The notes under the pieces: generated by a model
What the model was told of the DNA's origin: nothing
Database searches by the model: none
The model's input: the letters and a program-made list of their open reading frames with translations, nothing else
Shown here: positions 58,249 to 64,000 of the stretch, piece by piece
Layout of the letters: every line of letters starts with the position of its first letter
Position numbering within the stretch: position 1 is the first letter of the stretch
Position numbers and translations under genes: made by a program
NCBI RefSeq assembly: GCF_001905385.1
Contig: NZ_LIPF01000007.1
Coordinates: 434,001-498,000 of the forward strand
Length of the DNA stretch: 64,000 nt
DNA from: Streptomyces sp. CB02414
GTDB lineage: Bacteria > Actinomycetota > Actinomycetes > Streptomycetales > Streptomycetaceae
Direction of reading: 5' to 3'

Positions 58249-59889
58249 TCAGTCGCCCAGCGCGCCCAGGACGACGAGCTTGGCCTCGTCCTGCACCTGC
58301 CGGAGGTGGTCCGCGCCGAGGAACGACTCCCCGTAGATCTTGTAGACGTCCTCGGTGCCGGAGGGCCGGGCCGCGAACCAGGCGTTCTCGGTGGTCACCT
58401 TGATGCCGCCGATGGCCGCCCCGTTGCCCGGGGCCTCGGTGAGCACCGCCGTGACGGGCTCCCCGGCGAGGGTGTCGGCGGTGACCTGGGCCGGGGACAG
58501 CTTGGCCAGGCGGGCCTTCTCCTCGCGGGTGGCCGGGGCGTCGATGCGGGCGTAGGCGGGTTCGCCGAAGCGGGCGGTGAGGGCCGCGTAGTGCTCGGAC
58601 GGCGTCTTCCCGGTGACGGCGGTGACCTCGGAGGCGAGGAGGGCCAGGATGATGCCGTCCTTGTCCGTCGTCCAGACCGAACCGTCCCGGCGCAGGAAGG
58701 AGGCGCCGGCGGACTCCTCGCCGCCGAAGCCGAGCGTGCCGCCGACCAGTCCGTCCACGAACCACTTGAAGCCGACGGGTACCTCCACGAGCGGGCGTCC
58801 GAGGTCGGCGGCGACCCGGTCGATCATGCCGGAGGAGACCAGCGTCTTGCCCACGCCGGCGTCGGCGGGCCACTCGGTGCGGTGGGCGTAGAGGTAGGCG
58901 ATGGCCGTGGCGAGGTAGTGGTTCGGGTTCATCAGCCCGGCGTCGGGGGTGACGATGCCGTGCCGGTCGGCGTCCGCGTCGTTGCCGGTGGCGATGGTGA
59001 AGCGGTCGCGCTGTTCGATGAGCGAGGCCATCGCGTGCGGCGACGAGCAGTCCATCCGGATCTTGCCGTCCCAGTCCAGCGTCATGAACCGCCAGGTGGG
59101 GTCGGTGAGCGGGTTGACCACCGTCAGGTCGAGGCGGTGCTGCTCGGCGATGCGGTCCCAGTACGCGACGGAGGCTCCGCCGAGCGGGTCGGCACCGATC
59201 CGCACGCCCGCCGACCGGATCGCGTCGAGGTCGAGGACGCTCGGCAGGTCACCGACGTAGGCGCCGAGGAAGTCGTGGCGGCCGGTGCCGGGCGCGGCGA
59301 GGGCCCGGGCGTACGGGACGCGTCGTACGTCCTTGAGCCCGGCGGCGATGATCTCGTTGGCGCGGTCCTGGATCCAGGAGGTGGCGTCGGAGCCGGCCGG
59401 GCCGCCGTTCGGCGGGTTGTACTTGAACCCGCCGTCGGAGGGCGGGTTGTGCGAGGGGGTGACGACCACGCCGTCGGCGAGGCCCGAGGTGCGGCCCCGG
59501 TTGTGGGTGAGGATGGCGTGGGAGACCGCGGGGGTGGGGGTGTAGCCGTCCGCGGTGTCGATCAGGACGGCCACGTCGTTGGCCGCGAACACCTCCAGCG
59601 CGGTGATCCTGGCCGGCTCGGACAGGGCGTGGGTGTCGGCGCCCAGGAAGAGCGGGCCGTCGGTGCCCTGTGCGGCGCGGTACTCGCAGATGGCCTGGCT
59701 GGTGGCCGCGATGTGGGCCTCGTTGAACGCGGCCGCCAGGGACGACCCCCGGTGGCCGGAGGTGCCGAAGGCCACGCGCTGGCCGGGCTCCGCCGGGTCC
59801 GGGTGCACGGTGTAGTACGCCGTCACCAGCCTGGCGACGTCGATCAGGTCCTCGGGGCCGGCCGGCTTCCCGGCTCGGTCGTGCTGCAT
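58249..59889 (-). CDS. pgm: phosphoglucomutase (alpha-D-glucose phosphate-specific)
   Basis: A 546-residue phosphohexomutase, full length. Active-site Ser lies in VVTPSHNPPSDGGFKYNPP. The Mg loop is ATGNDADADRHGIV, the sugar-binding loop is GFGGEESAGASFL, and the phosphate-binding loop is RPSGTEDVYKIYGES. It interconverts glucose 1- and 6-phosphate. ATG 59889 has GGAGGAG seven bases upstream and gives the standard N-terminus. Confidence 0.97.
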   Translation of the reverse strand: MQHDRAGKPAGPEDLIDVARLVTAYYTVHPDPAEPGQRVAFGTSGHRGSSLAAAFNEAHIAATSQAICEYRAAQGTDGPLFLGADTHALSEPARITALEVFAANDVAVLIDTADGYTPTPAVSHAILTHNRGRTSGLADGVVVTPSHNPPSDGGFKYNPPNGGPAGSDATSWIQDRANEIIAAGLKDVRRVPYARALAAPGTGRHDFLGAYVGDLPSVLDLDAIRSAGVRIGADPLGGASVAYWDRIAEQHRLDLTVVNPLTDPTWRFMTLDWDGKIRMDCSSPHAMASLIEQRDRFTIATGNDADADRHGIVTPDAGLMNPNHYLATAIAYLYAHRTEWPADAGVGKTLVSSGMIDRVAADLGRPLVEVPVGFKWFVDGLVGGTLGFGGEESAGASFLRRDGSVWTTDKDGIILALLASEVTAVTGKTPSEHYAALTARFGEPAYARIDAPATREEKARLAKLSPAQVTADTLAGEPVTAVLTEAPGNGAAIGGIKVTTENAWFAARPSGTEDVYKIYGESFLGADHLRQVQDEAKLVVLGALGD

Positions 59890-60010
59890 GCGCCCACTCC
59901 TCCGCTCGTCGGGCAATCGCTCGCGGACCCATCTTCCCCTGTCCGGGGAGCGGCACCCGAGGTGAGGGCCGGGGTTGCGGTGAACGCGTGACCGGGGCGG
60001 AGGCGCGGCA

Positions 60011-60446
60011 GCCGTCGGCCGAGGTGCGGAAGGGCCGGTTCCGGGCGGCGGTGTCGGCGCGACCGTCGACGACGGGGACGTCCGGCAGACGTCAGATCCG
60101 GTCGCCGGTGAGCCGCGTGAGGGGCCCGTGGCTGTGACGCCCCACGCGATGGCCCACCGCGTACGAGGCGGCGCCGAGCGCGGTGACGCCCACGCCCGCG
60201 CGGGGGGCGCGACGGCCGCCGGCCGGAGTGCGGAAGGGGGGTCCGGGCGGCGACACCGGCGCGCGCCCGGACCGCCGCGACCGTCGACGACGGGGACGTC
60301 CGGCAGGCGTCAGATCCTGCCGCCGGTGAGCCGCGTGAGGGGCCCGTGGCTGTGACGTCCCGCGCGACGGCCCACCGCGTACGAGGCGGCGCTGAGCGCG
60401 GTGACGCCGGCGCCCACGCCCGCGGCGACCAGCTTGCGGTGGGCGA
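60011..60446. repeat. tandem duplication of about 218 bp
   Basis: Copy 1 (about 60011-60228) and copy 2 (about 60229-60446) align with a 218-base period. GACCGTCGACGACGGGGACG starts at 60061 and 60279, and the run GAGGGGCCCGTGGCTGTGACG also recurs. Copy 2 contains the 3' end of the gene at 60310 and copy 1 contains a second, displaced copy of that 3' end. Similarity fades at the outer ends. Apart from the gene end, the 420 bases between pgm and 60310 hold nothing else. Confidence 0.8.
60092..60210 (-). pseudogene. duplicated 3' end of the downstream hypothetical gene
   Basis: The leftward strand reads GVGVTALGAASYAVGHRVGR then HSHGPLTRLTGDRI and a stop, almost the same as the C-terminus of the intact gene (GAGVTALSAASYAVGRRAGR, then HSHGPLTRLTGGRI). 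It has no start or N-terminal part, so it is a fragment left by the tandem duplication. Confidence 0.7.
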
Positions 60447-60693
60447 TGACCGTCCACGCCGTCTTCGCCTTGGTCGCCATCTGGCCCGAGGTGGTGACGA
60501 CCGCCTGCCGGCCGGCCGCGACGCCCTTGGCCGCCGTCTGCACGGCACCGTTCGCGGCCTCGGCCGAACGCCGGGCGCCCGCCCTGGCCGCTGACGCCGT
60601 GTCACCGGCCTTGTCCGCGACGCCGGATGCCTTGACCTCGGCGGTCCGGGTGGTGGTGCGTTTCTGGCTCGTGTCCTTGTTCGGATCGCTCAT
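60310..60693 (-). CDS. small hypothetical protein with one hydrophobic helix
   Basis: A 127-residue protein. The N-terminal half is Lys/Ala/Thr-rich (MSDPNKDTSQKRTTTRTAEV, then DTASAARAGARRSAEAANGAV). It looks like a flexible, amphipathic helix. A moderately hydrophobic helix follows (KLVAAGVGAGVTALSAASYAVG, about 88-110), then RRAGRHSHGPLTRLTGGRI. ATG 60693 has GCGGAG three bases upstream. It may associate with membrane or with nucleic acid. It is divergent from the DUF574 gene. Confidence 0.65.
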   Translation of the reverse strand: MSDPNKDTSQKRTTTRTAEVKASGVADKAGDTASAARAGARRSAEAANGAVQTAAKGVAAGRQAVVTTSGQMATKAKTAWTVIAHRKLVAAGVGAGVTALSAASYAVGRRAGRHSHGPLTRLTGGRI

Positions 60694-60815
60694 GGACTCC
60701 GCTTTGCCTCTCGCCGCCGCGGCAAACACGTACGTGTTCCGGCGGGCGCCAACTCGGCGGGCTACGTTGGTCCTTGAGTGATCACCCAGCCAGCACCAGC
60801 ACCGGAGGACCTTCC

Positions 60816-61640
60816 ATGCCCGAGTCGCCCGCCGTGAACGCCGTGAACGAAGCGCGCAGCCGGATCAGGACGGACCAGCCGCACACGGCCCGCATCTGGA
60901 ACTACTGGCTGGGCGGGAAGGACAACTACCCGGTCGACCAGCAGGCGGGCGACCAGATACGCCGGCTGCACCCCGGGATCGGGGACTACGCCCTCGCCGA
61001 CCGCCTCTTCCTGGGGCGCGCGGTGGGTCATCTCGCGGGTGAGTGCGGCATCCGGCAGTTCCTCGACATCGGTACGGGGCTGCCCTCGGCGGACAACACC
61101 CACGAGGTCGCCCAGCGCATCGCGCCCGAGTCCCGCATCGTCTACGTCGACAACGACCCGATCGTCCTGGCCCACGCCGAGGCGCTGCTCACCAGCGCGC
61201 CCGAGGGCCGCACCGACTACCTCGACGAGGACCTGCGCAACGTCGACCGGATTCTCGAGCACGCCTCGCGCACGCTGGACCTGAGCGAGCCCGTGGCGCT
61301 GGTGCTGCTGGGCGTGGTCATCTTCGTCGAGGAGGACGAGGAGGCCTACGGGATCGTGCGGCGGCTGGTCGACGCGCTGCCCAGGGGCAGTCACCTGGTG
61401 CTGTCGCACACCGTCACCCGGCCGGACATGCCCGACGTCGACGCGGCCGTGGCCTTCTGGAACGAGAACGGCACGCCGAGGCTGACGCAGCGCGCCCCTG
61501 ACGCCGTGGCCCGTTTCTTCGACGGGCTGGAGCTGCTGGAGCCCGGCGTGGTCTCCTGCAACCGCTGGCGCCCGGAGTCCGGTGACGGCGAACTCCCCGC
61601 GGAGGTCGCCATGTTCGGCGGAGTGGGCCGCAAGGCGTGA
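60816..61640 (+). CDS. SAM-dependent methyltransferase (DUF574 family)
   Basis: A 274-residue protein of the actinobacterial DUF574/Methyltransf_19 family. Hallmarks are HTARIWNYWLGGKDNYPVDQ at the N-terminus and IRQFLDIGTGLPSADNTHEVA (SAM motif). RIVYVDNDPIVLAHAEALL follows. Streptomyces genomes carry many paralogues, often beside ATP-binding regulators; substrates are unknown. ATG 60816 follows GGAGGA by six bases. Confidence 0.93.
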   Translation: MPESPAVNAVNEARSRIRTDQPHTARIWNYWLGGKDNYPVDQQAGDQIRRLHPGIGDYALADRLFLGRAVGHLAGECGIRQFLDIGTGLPSADNTHEVAQRIAPESRIVYVDNDPIVLAHAEALLTSAPEGRTDYLDEDLRNVDRILEHASRTLDLSEPVALVLLGVVIFVEEDEEAYGIVRRLVDALPRGSHLVLSHTVTRPDMPDVDAAVAFWNENGTPRLTQRAPDAVARFFDGLELLEPGVVSCNRWRPESGDGELPAEVAMFGGVGRKA

Positions 61641-61657
61641 CGTCCGGACGGTGACCG

Positions 61658-62596
61658 CTACGTCACCGCCGCGGTCGGCGGGAGCTGGGCCGGGCTCACC
61701 TGCTCGCCCAGCACCTGGGCCATGAACTGCACCAGCCACCGCTGCGCCGGGCTGCGCGAGGACTCGTGCCGTGCGTACAGGGCGATCTCGATCGGCTCGG
61801 TCTCGAAGGGCAGCCGCACCAGGCGCACCCGGTGGGAGGCGGTGAAGACCTCCCCGACGTACTCGGGGACGATCGCGATCAGGTCGGTCTGCTCCAGCAG
61901 GTACGGCAGCATCGAGAAGCGGGTGGCGTCCACGGCCACCCGCTCCAGGAGTCCGTGGGCCGCCAGCACCGCCCGGGGCGCGACGTGTCCGCTCGGCCCG
62001 AAGACCGTCGCGTGGTGCTCGGCCGCGAGGTCCGGCAGCGTGACCTCGTCGCCCCGGATCCGGGGATGGTCGGCGGCGACCATGAGGACGTAGCGCTCGC
62101 GGAAGAGCGGGACGCGCACGGTCAGGTGCGAGGTGATCACCGGGGTCGCCACGAACACGTCGAGGTCGCCGCGGCGCAGCTGGCCCTCGGCGTCCTCCAC
62201 GTCGAACGGGCGGACCGTGAACGAGGCCCCCGGCGCCCGCTCGCGCGCGGCGGCCAGCAGCCTCGGCAGCAGGGTCGCCTCCCCGAGGTCGGAGAGGGCG
62301 ATGGTGAAGCGGCCCGACATGGTGGCGGGGTCGAAGGCGTCGCCCTGGCGGACCGTTCCGTCGATCTCCGCGAGGGCGCGCTGGAGGGGCTCGTACAGCC
62401 GCCGGGCACCGGCCGTGGGCGTCAGTCCGCGCCCGTTGCGGCGGAAGAGTTCGTCGTCGAAGTGCCGCCGGAGCTTGCCCAGGCTGTAGCTGACGGTGGG
62501 CTGGGTGACGTGGAGCGTCTCCGCGGTGGCCGTGACGCTGCCGGTCTCGTACAGCAGGACGAAGACGCGGGCCAGGTTGAGGTCGAAGGTGCCCAT
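61658..62596 (-). CDS. LysR family transcriptional regulator
   Basis: A 312-residue regulator. Residues 1-65 form the helix-turn-helix (LNLARVFVLLYETGSVTATAETL, then VTQPTVSYSLGKLRRHFDDELF). The effector-binding domain follows (FTIALSDLGEATLLPRLLAA, YVLMVAADHP). ATG 62596 begins MGTFDLNLARVF, the usual start. A longer frame to 62629 would cover the operator at 62595-62613. It is divergent from the benzoylformate decarboxylase gene and probably activates it in response to an aromatic acid. Confidence 0.93.
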   Translation of the reverse strand: MGTFDLNLARVFVLLYETGSVTATAETLHVTQPTVSYSLGKLRRHFDDELFRRNGRGLTPTAGARRLYEPLQRALAEIDGTVRQGDAFDPATMSGRFTIALSDLGEATLLPRLLAAARERAPGASFTVRPFDVEDAEGQLRRGDLDVFVATPVITSHLTVRVPLFRERYVLMVAADHPRIRGDEVTLPDLAAEHHATVFGPSGHVAPRAVLAAHGLLERVAVDATRFSMLPYLLEQTDLIAIVPEYVGEVFTASHRVRLVRLPFETEPIEIALYARHESSRSPAQRWLVQFMAQVLGEQVSPAQLPPTAAVT

Positions 62597-62613
62597 ATAG
62601 AGCGACTCTATAT
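62595..62613. promoter_or_regulatory. LysR-type operator
   Basis: ATATAGAGCGACTCTATAT has perfect 8-base arms around CGA and contains a T-N11-A LysR box. It touches the LysR start codon and lies 78 bases before the decarboxylase start, the expected place for autorepression and activation of the divergent gene. Confidence 0.75.
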
Positions 62614-62690
62614 CGGGTTGCCGAAACATCTATTGGTGCCCATGTCGCGGGGTCCTTAGCGTGTCGGACATCACTGCGAAAGGAACGTCC

Positions 62691-64000
62691 GTGCCATCCG
62701 TGCGTCGTGTCTCCCACGATTTCCTGGAGCGTCAGGGCCTCACCACCGTCTTCGGCAACCCGGGCTCCAACGAGCTGCCCTTCCTCGCCGACCTGCCCGA
62801 CACCTTCCGCTACGTCCTCGGTCTGCACGAGGGCGCGGTCGTCGGCATGGCGGACGGCTACGCCCAGGCGTCCGGGTGTCCGGTCCTGGTCAACCTGCAC
62901 GCCGCCTCCGGATCGGGCAACGCCATGGGGGCGCTGACGAACGCCGTGGCCTCCCGCACGCCGCTCGTGGTGCTGGCCGGCCAGCAGGTGCGGCCCGCCA
63001 TCGGGCCGGAGGCCAACCTGGCCAGCGTCGACGCGCAGTCCCTGATGAAGCCGCTGGTCGGCTGGGCGGCGGAACCGGCGTGCGCCCAGGACGTGCCGCG
63101 GGCGCTCGCGCAGGCCGTCTTCGAGGCACGGCTCCAGCGGCGCCCGACGTACCTGTCCGTGCCGTACGACGACTGGTCGGCCGAGGTCGACGACAACGCC
63201 CTGGCGGTGCTCGGCCGCCGGGTCGAGCGCGCCTCGGTACCCGGCGGCGAGCAGGGCCGCCGGCTGGCCGAGCAGGTCGCCGCCGCCAGGCGCCCGGCGC
63301 TCGTGCTCGGCGGGGACATCGACTCGGCCGGCCTGTTCGACGACGCGGTCCGGCTGGCGGAGCGGCTGGGCGGTCCGGTGTGGGCGGCGCCGTCGCAGTT
63401 CCGGCTGCCCTTCCCGAACCGGCACCCGCAGTTCCGGGGCGTGCTGCCCGCCGGGATCGCGCCCGTCTCCGAGGCCTTCGAGGGGCACGACCTCGTCCTG
63501 GTGCTGGGCGCGCCGGTGTTCCGCTACCACGAGTACCTGCCCGGCCGTTACCTGCCCGAGGGCACGCGGCTGATCCAGGTGACCGAGGACGCGTCGGCCG
63601 CCGCGCGGGCACCGATGGGCGAGGCGCTGGTCGCCGACCCCGGTGCCGTCATCGACCTGCTGCTGGAGTCCCTCGACGCGCCCGGCGAGCCCTCGGGCCC
63701 CTACCGGCCGGCGCCCGAGCCGCTCATCACCGACGAAGCGGCGCTCCACCCCGAGCAGGTCTTCGCCGCGCTCCGCGACGAACTGCCCGGGGACACCGCG
63801 TACGTGGTCGAGTCCACGTCGACCAACTCCGCGTGGTGGCGCCAGATGGACCTGCGCCGCCAGGGCTCGTACTACTTCCCGGCGGCCGGCGGGCTCGGCT
63901 TCGGCCTGCCCGGCGCCGTCGGCGTCGCCATGGCCCAGCCGGGCCGGCCGGTCGCCGGTGTCATCGGGGACGGCTCGGCCAACTACGGCATCACCGCCCT
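62691..64000 (+). CDS. mdlC: benzoylformate decarboxylase (3' end outside window)
   Basis: A thiamine-diphosphate enzyme, at least 436 residues, running off the right edge. Active-site residues known from Pseudomonas putida MdlC sit at matching places: Ser26 in FGNPGSNELPFL, Glu47 in LHEGAVVGMADGYA, His70 in NLHAASGSGN and His280 in VFRYHEYLPG. The GDG..N cofactor motif has just begun at VIGDGSANYGITAL. It converts benzoylformate to benzaldehyde in mandelate breakdown. GTG 62691 follows AAGGAA. Divergent from a LysR regulator. Confidence 0.94.
   Translation, partial: MPSVRRVSHDFLERQGLTTVFGNPGSNELPFLADLPDTFRYVLGLHEGAVVGMADGYAQASGCPVLVNLHAASGSGNAMGALTNAVASRTPLVVLAGQQVRPAIGPEANLASVDAQSLMKPLVGWAAEPACAQDVPRALAQAVFEARLQRRPTYLSVPYDDWSAEVDDNALAVLGRRVERASVPGGEQGRRLAEQVAAARRPALVLGGDIDSAGLFDDAVRLAERLGGPVWAAPSQFRLPFPNRHPQFRGVLPAGIAPVSEAFEGHDLVLVLGAPVFRYHEYLPGRYLPEGTRLIQVTEDASAAARAPMGEALVADPGAVIDLLLESLDAPGEPSGPYRPAPEPLITDEAALHPEQVFAALRDELPGDTAYVVESTSTNSAWWRQMDLRRQGSYYFPAAGGLGFGLPGAVGVAMAQPGRPVAGVIGDGSANYGITA

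Noticed and set aside
59890..60309. CRISPR or integrative-element repeats near 60 kb
   Set aside because: Only two long copies with coding content are present, with no spacers, integrase or tRNA target.

Overview
The window is high-GC actinobacterial DNA with the hallmarks of a Streptomyces chromosome: frequent GTG starts, ATGA/GTGA stop-start overlaps, a conservon (sensor, roadblock, DUF742, GTPase, P450), a SchA/CurD-like protein, a class F sortase and many LacI, ROK, GntR and LysR regulators tied to catabolic genes. Gene content suggests an accessory or chromosome-arm region resembling the Streptomyces coelicolor stretch that carries the paa genes beside the tryptophan prenyltransferase/flavin monooxygenase pair. 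No tRNA, rRNA, insertion sequence or CRISPR array was seen.

Layout. 1-6946: a sugar module with a GH2 enzyme (cut by the left edge), two ABC permeases and a binding lipoprotein, a divergent LacI regulator and a secreted GH43 enzyme. The same palindrome lies before the ABC operon and before the GH43 gene, which defines a likely LacI regulon. 7169-10247: NCS1 permease, hydantoin-racemase-like protein and FCD-type GntR regulator, probably for a hydantoin- or purine-derived nitrogen source. 10263-11791: tandem GNAT protein and a small membrane protein. 11813-22618: a second sugar module. A leftward operon (dehydrogenase, TIM-barrel isomerase, two debranching or MGH1-like glycosidases) faces a rightward operon (binding lipoprotein, two permeases, ROK regulator, Gfo/Idh/MocA oxidoreductase). 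22643-26715: SDR, TerB-like protein and secreted hydrolase, interspersed with two decayed genes (RidA, aminoglycoside-phosphotransferase-like).

26850-32564 is the phenylacetate pathway: paaABCDE (epoxidase complex) runs leftward and paaI-paaK (thioesterase, CoA ligase) rightward from a shared control region with two related TetR-type palindromes. 32692-39306 is the most distinctive part. A flavin monooxygenase converges on an ABBA/DMATS-type tryptophan prenyltransferase, which is preceded by a translationally coupled 35-codon ORF containing a strong hairpin. Next comes a conservon whose P450 has lost the usual ExxR motif.

39624-55834: TSUP exporter, P450, trypsin-like protease, ABC ATPase, YihY/BrkB protein, small transglycosylase, isochorismatase-like hydrolase, membrane-anchored Mrr nuclease, beta-helix protein, O-methyltransferase, SchA/CurD-like protein, sortase F with a repeat-containing surface protein, PAS-GAF-SpoIIE phosphatase, lipoprotein and anti-sigma-type ATPase. 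55946-58225 is one uninterrupted frame joining a LysR regulator to a P450. 58249-64000: phosphoglucomutase, a small protein with a tandemly duplicated 3' end, a DUF574 methyltransferase, and a LysR regulator divergent from a benzoylformate decarboxylase gene that runs off the right edge.
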